From NCBI GenBank assembly GCA_902781505.1, contig CACZJL010000022.1, forward strand, positions 1 through 33,854: a stretch of DNA of 33,854 nucleotides, given 5' to 3'. The notes under the pieces are model-generated. The model did no database searches, was not told the origin of the DNA, and was given only the letters and a program-made list of their open reading frames with translations. This DNA comes from an uncultured Lachnospiraceae bacterium. Lineage in GTDB: Bacteria; Bacillota; Clostridia; Lachnospirales; Lachnospiraceae. A program made the translations under genes and the position numbers. Positions 26,317-33,854 of this stretch are shown piece by piece. Every line of letters begins with the position of its first letter. Within the stretch, counting starts at the first letter, position 1.

Positions 26317-26362
26317 AAAAAGGAGACAATCCCACAGGCACGCCTGAACGAATGTCTCCTTT
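26317..26362 (-). terminator. Terminator after the DUF1292 gene
   Basis: AAAGGAGACA on the minus strand (26362-26353) pairs with TGTCTCCTTT (26328-26319), with an inner CAGG/CCTG stem, and is followed by TTTTTA. It ends the minus-strand unit that begins at GH43 and separates it from the Lrp unit. Confidence 0.85.
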
Positions 26363-26437
26363 GACAAGTTTCAATAATGTTATTTTAATCACTTTTGCTT
26401 AAGAAAGCAAGGGCAAATTGAAATTTACTTAAGAAAA

Positions 26438-26737
26438 TCAATTTTCTTCCAATTCCGCATCAAGCTCTTCCATTTCCATCGCATCGAGTTCTTCCTCAAA
26501 TGCCTTGCTGACCGTCTCATATTCCTCGTCAGACTCGATGTTTAAAAGAGTTGGTTCACCATCTTCCTCTTCGTATCTGTAGAGGAACACCTCATCAGAT
26601 TCTTCATCCTCAAGAGGAAGAAGTGCGATGTAATCGTGACCACCGGCAGGAAATACTCGAATAATCGCACATTCCACTTCCTGATTGCCATCTAAGTTTA
26701 ATGTAACAGTATCATACTGTGAATTTGTATTAGCCAT
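26438..26737 (-). CDS. DUF1292 family protein (YrzB-like)
   Basis: This is a small, very acidic protein of unknown function, widespread in Firmicutes. The 99 residues begin with a beta-rich part that includes VTLNLDGNQEVECAIIRVF and YIALLPLEDEESDEVFLYRY, the DUF1292 signature, and end in a Glu-rich tail. GGAGG lies 5 nt before ATG 26737. In other Firmicutes the family often sits near the YrrK resolvase and alaS; here it follows a UvrD-like helicase by about 170 nt. A possible own promoter is at 26858-26886, and a terminator follows. Confidence 0.88.
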   Translation of the reverse strand: MANTNSQYDTVTLNLDGNQEVECAIIRVFPAGGHDYIALLPLEDEESDEVFLYRYEEEDGEPTLLNIESDEEYETVSKAFEEELDAMEMEELDAELEEN

Positions 26738-26857
26738 AAATCCTCCGAAATTCGCGCCACAAACAGCGCCGCTCGTCTATTCGTATTTTCATCTTAACCG
26801 CTTCAAACACAGGATAAAGCCGCTTCAGACCCATAAAGATTACCACAAATCCCCAGC

Positions 26858-26886
26858 ACTTTACAAGTCTATACCACATGTTTCAA
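26858..26886 (-). promoter_or_regulatory. Possible promoter of the DUF1292 gene
   Basis: On the minus strand TTGAAA (26886-26881) and TAAAGT (26863-26858) are 17 bp apart, between the UvrD-like gene and the DUF1292 gene. The leader would be about 110 nt. No terminator precedes it, so read-through from upstream is also likely. Confidence 0.35.
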
Positions 26887-26911
26887 AATAAGTATCTCCT
26901 CGACCGGAAAC

Positions 26912-28888
26912 TCACTTCAACACTTTTAAAAACCTGCACACCTCCTGTTCCTTCCCCAGTCTCATCTTCACACTGCTGATTGTCAGCCCATACCTCGCCC
27001 TCGTCATCCCGACATAAAGGAGCCGCCTCTCCTCCTCGATGGCCTCTGGCGTCGTCGCATGTGAATATGGAATCACCCCCTCCTCAACATCAATAATATA
27101 AACATAGTTATATTCAAGCCCCTTACACGCATGAAGCGTCTGAAGCTGAACACATCCCGAACCGGCCGAGTTACCCTGACCATTACCCGAATCGTTTGCT
27201 TTCCCGGCGTTCGCATCTTTAAGAGCCAGAACCTGCTCTTTAATAAACACCTTGAACGCCCGAAACGACATAAACGAAGACGCCTGCAGCCTCACCTCAG
27301 AAAGCAGTTCAAAATCCGCATCCTTCTCCTTCACGGCACGCAAATTCTCACGCACAAGCCATGCCCGCACACCAGCCGCATCCAAAACAAAATCCATCGC
27401 CAGTGCCGGCGGAAGCGAATAGATAATACGAAGCTCCCGAATCAGATTCTCAGCCTCCACCTTCATTTCCGGCAAATGCTCCATCTCGCAAACCCATTGT
27501 TTCAAATCCACAGCATCTCTATTAACAAAGTCTCTTGTAATCCCTCGTTCCGGGCAGTTCATAATCCGAAGCAAAAGCTTCGTTTCACACCTGCCTGTAT
27601 TATTCATCTGTTCTGCAGCCTCCATGTAGGACAGGACAAGTCTTACACAGAAAGCCTCATAAATTGTTGGAATAATACCCTCAGATTTGGAAGGCACCTT
27701 GTATTTAGATAAAGCTTCAGCTACCGGCCCCGCAAGAATATGAGCCCGAAACAACACACAAAAATCCTCTGGCTGCAGCTTCCTATCCTGCATTTCCCCA
27801 TGCAGCTTCTTTGCAATCTCACTTGCTATAAACTCCGCCTGCTCCTGTTGATTCTGAAATTCAAGAATTCGCACCTTCCCCTCAACACGTGCGACCGACT
27901 TAAGCTCCTTCTTAAATCGATTCTTATTTTCCTCAATCACCTTAGCTGCGCACTCTACAATCTGTTCACCACATCGGTAATTTGCTCCCAGCTTGTAGAT
28001 TCTCGTTCCCTTAAACATTGCACTGAATCGTTTCATACACGCAGGGTCCGACCCGCGAAACCCATAAATACTCTGATCATCATCGCCCACAGCAAATACA
28101 CACGCCGGATTCCCCACCATCATCTCAAGCACCTTCTCCTGGAGTGGCGAAATATCCTGATATTCATCCACGAGAAAATATCGAAAATCGTTTCGAACCT
28201 GTGTAAGTACCTCGGGCCGGTTCAAAAATAACTCATACGTGCGTATAATTATGTCATCAAAATCCAGATAATCAGAGGATTTAGAATACTCAAGATATGC
28301 CTCAGCAATCAGCTTAAACGACTCAAACGGCAATCCTGTCTGAGTCTCAAACGGTTTCCCCGTCTGCCGCTTCAATTCCGTCTCCGAATTGTCGTTATGA
28401 ATACCTCCCCGGCTTTCTTCCATCATCAGCTTCACACGCCAGTTCGTAATGTCTTCTGCAAGACATTTCACCGTCTCCTCAGACGTACTATAGCCCTTCG
28501 CATACTGTTTCAACTGATATTTTAAAAATGCATATTTTTGTTTAACGGGTAAAATCTTAAAAGAAATCTTAGAATATTTACAAAGAATATGATAAAGGCA
28601 GGCATGAATCGTGCCGAAAGAAACATTAAAATACCTGTTAGAAAGCTTCGTTCCGCGATTCATTTCATCTGCGACTGCTCTCTTAAATCGCTCCTGCATC
28701 TGCTTAGCAGCAGCCTTTGTATAAGTTAAAACAAGGATTTGTTCCGGTGAAACTCCGGATTTTAAAAGAAAAATTAATCTTGCGACAATCACTGTCGTCT
28801 TCCCGCTTCCGGGGCCGGCTAACACAAGTGCCGGCCCCGGCGGGCCCGTAACAGCACGAAGCTGTTCCTCATTTAATTTCAAACTCAA
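26912..28888 (-). CDS. UvrD/PcrA-like superfamily 1 DNA helicase
   Basis: This is an ATP-dependent 3'-to-5' DNA helicase of the UvrD/Rep/PcrA family, acting in repair or fork clearance. The 658 residues contain the Q-motif (LNEEQLRAV), Walker A GPGSGKT (25-31), motif Ia LTYTKAAAKQM, Walker B DEYQD (241-245), motif III VGDDDQSIYGFRGSDP and late motifs TLHACKGLEYNYVYIID and EEERRLLYVGMTRAR. It is shorter than PcrA (about 720-750) and lacks its C-terminal extension. It is therefore a paralogue rather than the main PcrA. The start is TTG at 28888 with GGGAG 8 nt upstream. It lies 30 nt after the GreA-type gene. Confidence 0.93.
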   Translation of the reverse strand: MSLKLNEEQLRAVTGPPGPALVLAGPGSGKTTVIVARLIFLLKSGVSPEQILVLTYTKAAAKQMQERFKRAVADEMNRGTKLSNRYFNVSFGTIHACLYHILCKYSKISFKILPVKQKYAFLKYQLKQYAKGYSTSEETVKCLAEDITNWRVKLMMEESRGGIHNDNSETELKRQTGKPFETQTGLPFESFKLIAEAYLEYSKSSDYLDFDDIIIRTYELFLNRPEVLTQVRNDFRYFLVDEYQDISPLQEKVLEMMVGNPACVFAVGDDDQSIYGFRGSDPACMKRFSAMFKGTRIYKLGANYRCGEQIVECAAKVIEENKNRFKKELKSVARVEGKVRILEFQNQQEQAEFIASEIAKKLHGEMQDRKLQPEDFCVLFRAHILAGPVAEALSKYKVPSKSEGIIPTIYEAFCVRLVLSYMEAAEQMNNTGRCETKLLLRIMNCPERGITRDFVNRDAVDLKQWVCEMEHLPEMKVEAENLIRELRIIYSLPPALAMDFVLDAAGVRAWLVRENLRAVKEKDADFELLSEVRLQASSFMSFRAFKVFIKEQVLALKDANAGKANDSGNGQGNSAGSGCVQLQTLHACKGLEYNYVYIIDVEEGVIPYSHATTPEAIEEERRLLYVGMTRARYGLTISSVKMRLGKEQEVCRFLKVLK

Positions 28889-28918
28889 TCAATCATCTCC
28901 CCACAAAATGCCCCGATC

Positions 28919-29419
28919 TTAATAAGACTTAATCTTATCCTCGCTCTCGTCATACGGCTTCACATACCGAATCGTCAGAGGATACGAAATCTTATCATTC
29001 ACATGAACCACAATTGAATCCCCGGCCTTATGTCCCATCATCGCACGTCCAAGCGGCGACTCAATCGTAATATAATTATTCAGATCATCCGCGCGCATCG
29101 CCGTAACGATATGGAACTCATCCTCTTCCTCATCCTCATCGTAATACACGCCGACAATCTTATTAATGCCAACCTCATCATCGGCCGCAGAATCCTCCAA
29201 AATAGAGGCATTCGCAATCGTTCTCTGTAAGTAACGAATACGACTTTCATTCTGATTCTTAAAACGCTTGGCCGCATGATACTCAAAATTCTCTGACAAA
29301 TCCCCCTGCGCTCTCGCCTCCTTGACATCCTCAAGTGCCTTCGGGCGCACCTCGGAAATTCGGTACTGAATCTCCTTCTCCATCTTCTTAATATCCTCAC
29401 GGGTCAGTTTATGCCCCAT
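28919..29419 (-). CDS. greA: GreA/GreB-type transcription elongation factor
   Basis: GreA rescues backtracked RNA polymerase by stimulating cleavage of the transcript. The 166-residue product has the N-terminal coiled coil with the conserved tip AQGDLSENFEYHAAK, whose acidic Asp and Glu enter the active site, and the C-terminal FKBP-like domain (ESPLGRAMMGHKAGDSI). A strongly acidic stretch, DEDEEEDE, replaces the usual loop before FHIV. The frame extends to 29434, but ATG 29419 sits 8 nt after GGAGG. The start lies 16 nt inside the end of the VanZ-like gene, so the two are likely translationally coupled. The genome may have a second, canonical greA. Confidence 0.92.
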   Translation of the reverse strand: MGHKLTREDIKKMEKEIQYRISEVRPKALEDVKEARAQGDLSENFEYHAAKRFKNQNESRIRYLQRTIANASILEDSAADDEVGINKIVGVYYDEDEEEDEFHIVTAMRADDLNNYITIESPLGRAMMGHKAGDSIVVHVNDKISYPLTIRYVKPYDESEDKIKSY

Positions 29420-30054
29420 TTTCTCTTCCTCCACTTTCTCGTTACCCGCCGAATCAAAGCAAGCAACAATAATGCAATCAACGCCCCGGCCGTGTCAAAC
29501 AGACAGTCTGTAAACTGCCCCGACCTCCCCGGCACAAAGGTTTGATGAAATTCATCTGTCATGCTATAGGCAAATGCCCCAACAAGCGCATACACAAACG
29601 CCCTGTAAAACGGGCTGACCTTAAAAAGCGAAACCTTCTCACCAGCCACAATCTGAAACAGTTTTCTTAAATTCTGCATCTTCATGTGATAGTAATACGC
29701 CATACAGGACAAAAGTGCGAGCACACCGTACTCCGTCATATGTGCAGCCTTCCGGATCGGATAATCAATCATCATCGCCGTCGCCGTCTGCCTCGCCGCA
29801 TCCCATGACGCAAATCCTGGGATAAAAAGCCTTCCAAACAGCATGCCGACCTTCATCGAATCCACTTCCGAATCCGTCCCGTCATGAGAACTCATAATAA
29901 AAATCAACAGACACATCGCAATCGTAAGAGCCGTAAACAGAGCAAATTGCGCCGTATACACCTTCATCTTGTTCCCATGTGAAGAGTTCTGTTTAAAGGT
30001 CCTGATCATCGCCCTGTTCGAGCTGATTATTTTAAATTGCCTGTTATCATCCAT
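29404..30054 (-). CDS. VanZ-like family membrane protein
   Basis: VanZ-like proteins are small integral membrane proteins; VanZ itself gives low-level teicoplanin resistance by an unknown mechanism, and most members have no known role. The 216 residues contain a hydrophobic segment near 34-54, the conserved RKAAHMTEYGVLALLS, further membrane segments near 108-120 and 150-165, and the family signature DEFHQTFVPGRSGQFTDC before a last helix. A long hydrophilic N-terminus of about 30 residues precedes the first helix, so a later start (Met30) is possible. GAGGT lies close to ATG 30054. It overlaps greA by 16 nt. Confidence 0.88.
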   Translation of the reverse strand: MDDNRQFKIISSNRAMIRTFKQNSSHGNKMKVYTAQFALFTALTIAMCLLIFIMSSHDGTDSEVDSMKVGMLFGRLFIPGFASWDAARQTATAMMIDYPIRKAAHMTEYGVLALLSCMAYYYHMKMQNLRKLFQIVAGEKVSLFKVSPFYRAFVYALVGAFAYSMTDEFHQTFVPGRSGQFTDCLFDTAGALIALLLLALIRRVTRKWRKRKWGIN

Positions 30055-30136
30055 TTACCTCAATCACTTCCATCCGTTACTTCCAGTCACGCGCCTTGCA
30101 TCGTGCACCTGCCGTCACCGACACTCCGTCACGCAC
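30055..30136 (-). other. GC-rich spacer between pepF and the VanZ-like gene
   Basis: The 82-nt gap has repeated GTGACGG-like motifs on the minus strand and is richer in G+C than its flanks. The pepF frame stays open for 19 codons beyond the TGA stop. No promoter, terminator or ribosome-bound small gene was seen. Confidence 0.45.
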
Positions 30137-32005
30137 TCACGCCAGCTTCTCCGCTTCGTCAAGCACCTGCTCAAATTTGCGCAATGCATCCTCAACCGGC
30201 TTCTTCATACTCAGATCAACACCCGCAATCTTCAGTTCATCAAGCGGATCCATCGAACCACCCGTTCCCAAAAACTTCAGATACGCCGCAACCGCGCCTT
30301 CACCAGACACCGCTCCTTCGCCGGACGCAACTCCTTCACCAGACACTGCACCTTCTCCACCGGCAACTGCCCCAGCCTCAGAAAGCACCGCCTCAGAAAT
30401 CGCAACCGCCGCAGAAAAGCTCGTCGCATACTTATACACATAAAACGGTCTGTAGAAATGCGGAATTCTCGCCCACTCGTATTGAACTTCCTCATCAATT
30501 ACAAGCTCCGGTCCGAAATACAGCTCAACCAAATCGCGATAAGTCTTATTTAAGAATGCCGCAGATAACGCCTCTCCAGCCTCATACGCTGCATGCACCT
30601 TTCTCTCAAACTCGGCAAACATCGTCTGGCGGTACACCGTTCCCTTGAACCCTTCAAGATACTGATTAAGCAGTGCCATCTTTTCATCCGTCGCATCAGC
30701 CTCGCATTCACGAAGCAGCTGCTCAATCAAAAGATTTTCATTAACCGTCGACGCCACCTCGGCCACAAAAATTGTATAATCCGCATTCTGCGGCTCCTGC
30801 GTGTGATTCGACATATATGAATGCATCGAATGCCCCATCTCATGCGCAATCGTCGAAACAGAATCCAGCGTTCCCGTAAAATTCGTCAGAATATAAGGGT
30901 TCGAATCATACGTTCCGGAAGAATACGCACCACCGCGCTTACCCTTGTTCGGATACACATCAATCCAGCGATCCTTGAAGGCTCCTCTTACAACGTCACC
31001 ATACTCCTTACCCAAAGGCGCAACCGCAGAAAGCACCATCTCCTTCGCCTCATCATACGTATAAGAAGCCGTAGAGCCTGCCGACAGCGGCGCATACAAA
31101 TCATAGTAATGAAGCTCAGGAACACCCAGTATCTTCTTTCGAAGCGCCACATAGCGGTACATTGCCGGCATAAACTCATGCACAGCCGCAATCAGATTAT
31201 CATAAACCGACGTCGGCACATGCTCTCCAGACGTATACATATCAAGTGAATTCTCGTAATGTCTCGCCTTCGCCTCCGCTGCTGCCATCTTCACAGCACC
31301 TGCGTAGCTCGCGGCAAATGTATTGATGTGCCCCTTATATCCCTTATAGAAGCTCTTAAACGAATTCTCTCGAAGCACGCGGTCCTTACTTGTCTGAAGC
31401 AGAATATAATTAGAACCGGTCACCTCGTGCATCTCCCCCTTCGCATCGGCAGCTGAATCAAAGACGAGATCCGCATTCATCAGATTCACCGCAATTTCTC
31501 TAGGTGCGGCAAATACCTCGCCAAAGGATGCTAACAGCGCCTCCTGCTCCCCGGTCAGTGTATGTGCCTTCTCCTTAATCAAATTTTGAATTCGATAACG
31601 ATACCCCTTCAATTCTGAAGCTGTAGCCAGCCCTTCAAGCACCTCATCTGGCAAGCTTAAAATCTCGGGTGTGGCAAATGCAGTCTTGGTCTCAGCCTTC
31701 ACGTACGCCCCGTAAATCCGTGCATACATGCTCTGTGCCGCTTCTTCTCTCGTATCCTCATCCCTTCTCATGCTCGCATAAGAAAACAGGTTCGAGAGCG
31801 TTCTTCCAAGTTCCGTCTCTTTAGTCAGGTAAGACGCAATACTTTCCGCATCCTTTAATCGACCCTCAAATCCAGCCAGTTCCGACACCTGTGCTTCAAG
31901 GCCACCAAGTATTTCTTCAAACTCAGCATCTGACGCAAACAAAGAGCTCAAGTCCCACTTTGTCTCTTCCGCCAGTTCTTTTCTCTCTAATGTTTCCTCA
32001 GCCAT
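30137..32005 (-). CDS. pepF: Oligoendopeptidase F (M3 family zinc peptidase)
   Basis: PepF cleaves oligopeptides in the cytoplasm and takes part in peptide turnover. The 622 residues have the M3B architecture, with the zinc site HEMGH at 388-392 and the third ligand Glu416 in VAEVAST, followed by the helical C-terminal part ending GGSMDPLDELKIAGVDLS. Between residues about 547 and 571 there is an insert of repeated hexapeptides of the type GEGAVS, just before AAYLKFL, where relatives have a single copy; see the repeat at 30294-30365. This makes the protein a little longer than the usual 595-605. GGAG lies 7 nt before ATG 32005. It follows GH43 by 64 nt and precedes the VanZ-like gene by 82 nt. 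Confidence 0.95.
   Translation of the reverse strand: MAEETLERKELAEETKWDLSSLFASDAEFEEILGGLEAQVSELAGFEGRLKDAESIASYLTKETELGRTLSNLFSYASMRRDEDTREEAAQSMYARIYGAYVKAETKTAFATPEILSLPDEVLEGLATASELKGYRYRIQNLIKEKAHTLTGEQEALLASFGEVFAAPREIAVNLMNADLVFDSAADAKGEMHEVTGSNYILLQTSKDRVLRENSFKSFYKGYKGHINTFAASYAGAVKMAAAEAKARHYENSLDMYTSGEHVPTSVYDNLIAAVHEFMPAMYRYVALRKKILGVPELHYYDLYAPLSAGSTASYTYDEAKEMVLSAVAPLGKEYGDVVRGAFKDRWIDVYPNKGKRGGAYSSGTYDSNPYILTNFTGTLDSVSTIAHEMGHSMHSYMSNHTQEPQNADYTIFVAEVASTVNENLLIEQLLRECEADATDEKMALLNQYLEGFKGTVYRQTMFAEFERKVHAAYEAGEALSAAFLNKTYRDLVELYFGPELVIDEEVQYEWARIPHFYRPFYVYKYATSFSAAVAISEAVLSEAGAVAGGEGAVSGEGVASGEGAVSGEGAVAAYLKFLGTGGSMDPLDELKIAGVDLSMKKPVEDALRKFEQVLDEAEKLA
30294..30365 (-). repeat. 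18-bp tandem repeat (minisatellite) inside pepF
   Basis: Four 18-bp units lie at 30294-30311, 30312-30329, 30330-30347 and 30348-30365, with scattered substitutions. They encode variants of the hexapeptide G-E-G-A-V-A/S. The period is a multiple of three, so any change in copy number keeps the frame. Confidence 0.93.
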
Positions 32006-32069
32006 CCCTTTTCTCCATTTCTTTCATAGCCTTCACCGAATCTGGCAAATCACCGTCTGTTAAAGCATC

Positions 32070-33620
32070 TTACGCCTGCTCTCCCATCGGCTTAAAATCA
32101 AAATAATCAAAATCGGCGTGAATACGTGTTCCGGCACCTCCATTATTCGCATAGATACCTACAAGCGTACCTGTGTGTCTCTTCGGATCATCCGGCACCC
32201 CCTCATCACAAAGGAAGGTGCAGTCATGCAACGTTCCTGCCAGGTTCCACGCCTCACCATCATAAGAATACAGGAACTGTCTCGTCTGCTTATAAACCTG
32301 AACCATCAGATAAACCGGGCGCTCCTTAATCCCATCAATCTCAACGACTACCTCTTCGCCGTGATTCTTATTAATTACAAGTTGCAGCTTTCTGCCACCC
32401 TCGTAACAAATCGAGAATCTCGCATAGGTCTGAGTAGAATAATAGCAGGTAAGCCCTGCATTTTCGCCATCCTTAGACGGATAAAACTCGCACTTCGTTG
32501 TTGCAGAATAAGAAAGCTCCGTCTCTCGTCTGAGCAGAATATTCTTCGCACGAATCTCATCAAGTGTTCCGTCAGATGTCCAAATTCTCATATGTCCCGG
32601 ATTCTCATCGAGTGACCAGTCACCACCATTCGGGTTTCTGCTCCACAGCCATTCCTTGTGAAGTGGCTTCGGATCAAACTCATCATACGCCCACTCTTCA
32701 TACTCAAATGTATTCAGCTTAGGCGCTTCTGCTTCAACAGAAGGACCCTTGCCTCCATTAATCGTAAACCAGCCGTCTGCCGTCCATTCCACGTGATCCA
32801 GTGCTGTCTCACGACCAACTGTCGTGTAATGACCTTCATTCGCTCTGCCGCACAGATAATAACACCACCAGTCACCATCCGGCGTATCAACAAGACAACC
32901 ATGTCCGGTTCTCTGAATCAATGCATTCTCATCAAACTGATGCATCAAAGGATTATACGGTGACGCCTCATAAGGCCCCTTAAGACTCTTAGAACGTCCG
33001 ACCGAAATCTGATGGCCGTATCCGGTACCGCCCTCTGCAAGCATCGCATAATAATATTCACCAATCTTGTAGATATGAGGTCCCTCAGGGCAACGAAGTC
33101 CCGTTCCCTCCCAGAGAACCATCTTCTCAGACAGCACTTCCTTGTTATCCGGACTAATCTCAACCGCACAGATACCAGGGCTTAATATCATATAGTGCTT
33201 GCCGTCATCATCAATAAAAAGAGATGGATCAATACCAGGTACATCTAAATACACAGGCTTCGAATAAGGACCTTCCGGATGCTCTGACTCCACCATCAGC
33301 TGTCGGTGAATCGGCGCATTCCCGCGCTTACCATCACCATTCAAACGTAGCGTCGCAAAAATCGTAAACTTCCCATCATGATAAGAAATATCAGGCGCCC
33401 AGATACCAAGTGAGTTTCCGCACTCTCTTAAATCCAGCCAGTCATTGTTATCAATCGCATGTCCAATCACTTCCCAGTGAATCATATCTCTGCTGTGACT
33501 GATTACAATAGCTGGGAAATACTGAAAGGTCGAATTGACCATATAGAAATCATTACCAACGCGGATCACCGCCGGATCCGGATAAAATCCTCTACGAATC
33601 GGATTATGAAAAACTGCCAT
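32070..33620 (-). CDS. Glycoside hydrolase family 43 (beta-xylosidase / alpha-L-arabinofuranosidase type)
   Basis: GH43 enzymes remove xylose or arabinose from plant hemicellulose fragments by inversion. The 516-residue product has the five-bladed beta-propeller with the three catalytic acids visible: base Asp15 in GFYPDPAV, pKa-modulating Asp131 in GIDPSLF and acid Glu179 in RCPEGPH. A C-terminal beta-sandwich (about 330-510; RRETELSYSATTKCEFYPS, GTLVGIYANNGG) resembles the xylosidase C-terminal domain. There is no signal peptide, so it probably acts on imported oligosaccharides. The frame extends to 33641, but AGGAG 7 nt before ATG 33620 supports the shorter form. Exact substrate and subfamily cannot be told from sequence alone. 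Confidence 0.93.
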   Translation of the reverse strand: MAVFHNPIRRGFYPDPAVIRVGNDFYMVNSTFQYFPAIVISHSRDMIHWEVIGHAIDNNDWLDLRECGNSLGIWAPDISYHDGKFTIFATLRLNGDGKRGNAPIHRQLMVESEHPEGPYSKPVYLDVPGIDPSLFIDDDGKHYMILSPGICAVEISPDNKEVLSEKMVLWEGTGLRCPEGPHIYKIGEYYYAMLAEGGTGYGHQISVGRSKSLKGPYEASPYNPLMHQFDENALIQRTGHGCLVDTPDGDWWCYYLCGRANEGHYTTVGRETALDHVEWTADGWFTINGGKGPSVEAEAPKLNTFEYEEWAYDEFDPKPLHKEWLWSRNPNGGDWSLDENPGHMRIWTSDGTLDEIRAKNILLRRETELSYSATTKCEFYPSKDGENAGLTCYYSTQTYARFSICYEGGRKLQLVINKNHGEEVVVEIDGIKERPVYLMVQVYKQTRQFLYSYDGEAWNLAGTLHDCTFLCDEGVPDDPKRHTGTLVGIYANNGGAGTRIHADFDYFDFKPMGEQA

Positions 33621-33661
33621 TTTAACTCTCCTGTCTACCAATAAGTCAATCGTTTCCTCGC

Positions 33662-33696
33662 TTCTGCCACACCTTCCGGCTTCACCTGCGGCAGAA
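33662..33696 (-). other. Hairpin in the GH43 leader
   Basis: TTCTGCC (33662-33668) and GGCAGAA (33690-33696) form a perfect 7-bp stem with a GC-rich loop, between the upstream terminator and GH43. No convincing promoter with room for a leader was seen on the minus strand here. Confidence 0.45.
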
Positions 33697-33699
33697 ACG

Positions 33700-33743
33700 A
33701 AAAAGCGCCGGGTTAGAAAAACTTATTCAGTTTCACCCGGCGC
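33700..33743 (-). terminator. Terminator of the gene at the right edge
   Basis: On the minus strand GCGCCGGGT (33743-33735) pairs with ACCCGGCGC (33713-33705), with a further AAACT/AGTTT stem in the loop, followed by TTTTT. It lies about 20 nt after the stop codon at 33762-33764. Confidence 0.88.
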
Positions 33744-33761
33744 CATCATTTATTTAATGGG

Positions 33762-33854
33762 TCAATCATTTTTTCTATGTGATTCCTCAACCGCTGCCCC
33801 GGCGGCATAGTACATTGACAGTTGCATAAAAAAGGATCTTCCTGTAAGGTTGAG
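33762..33854 (-). CDS. C-terminal fragment of an unidentified protein running off the right edge
   Basis: The last 30 codons of a minus-strand frame are open to the window end and read ...FFMQLSMYYAAGAAVEESHR and a few more residues before TGA at 33764-33762. A strong terminator follows closely, which supports a real gene end. The fragment is too short to identify. Its position before a GH43 gene makes a sugar-uptake or carbohydrate-active protein possible, but this is inference only. Confidence 0.55.
   Translation of the reverse strand, partial: LNLTGRSFFMQLSMYYAAGAAVEESHRKND

Noticed and set aside
30096..30443. Plus-strand proline- and serine-rich open frame over the pepF repeat
   Set aside because: It is the antisense reading of the GC-rich repeat in pepF and shows no ribosome binding site or family.
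33636..33652. Possible catabolite (cre) site before GH43
   Set aside because: The sequence around AAACGATT matches the consensus at too few positions.
33815..33820. TTGACA on the plus strand near the right edge
   Set aside because: No -10 element at 16-18 bp, and it lies inside the coding end of the minus-strand gene.
1..33854. CRISPR arrays, tRNA or rRNA genes, transposases, phage genes
   Set aside because: No spaced repeats, cloverleaf-type conserved arms or recognisable mobile-element proteins were seen on either strand.

Overview
The window looks like a chromosomal segment of a Gram-positive, low-to-mid G+C Clostridia member, most likely Lachnospiraceae. This rests on gene content (YfhO, GerMN lipoprotein, ComEA/ComEC, a leucine T-box, DUF1292, RlmH), strong GGAGG-type ribosome binding sites, frequent TTG/GTG starts and Rho-independent terminators. 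The family-level assignment is an inference from gene content, not a measurement. No tRNA, rRNA, insertion sequence, phage gene or CRISPR array was seen.

Layout, left to right. (1) 1-640: rpsT on the plus strand with its own promoter and two terminators. (2) 641-8165, minus strand, transcribed right to left: comEA, a PhoB-type response regulator, a HAMP sensor kinase, a GerMN lipoprotein, comEC, then holA. The DNA-uptake genes comEA and comEC therefore flank a two-component system. (3) 8166-8323: a divergent promoter region. (4) 8324-12389, plus strand: yfhO and argH, ending at a terminator shared with the convergent parC. (5) 12463-19859, minus strand: maf, a HAD phosphatase, rlmH, a parvulin-type foldase, parE, parC, with a promoter upstream of maf. 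(6) 20002-22217: leuA with its terminator and a long T-box leader whose specifier reads CUC (Leu). (7) 22249-26190, minus strand: Lrp/AsnC regulator, MoxR ATPase, DUF58 protein and a polytopic membrane protein, tightly packed or overlapping. (8) 26317-33743, minus strand: GH43 glycosidase, oligoendopeptidase F, VanZ-like protein, GreA-type factor, UvrD-like helicase, DUF1292 protein. (9) 33762-33854: the C-terminus of a gene running off the right edge, followed by a terminator.

Most of the window is housekeeping: translation, replication and topology, amino-acid synthesis, and envelope maintenance. The parts that deserve a second look are the arrangement of comEA/comEC around a sensor pair and a GerMN lipoprotein, the MoxR-DUF58 operon headed by an Lrp-type regulator, a holA promoter placed so that the transcript would be leaderless, an 18-bp minisatellite that expands a hexapeptide inside PepF, and several GC-rich hairpin-bearing spacers. 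I did not find a clear, wholly new biological system; the candidates are listed with how to test them.
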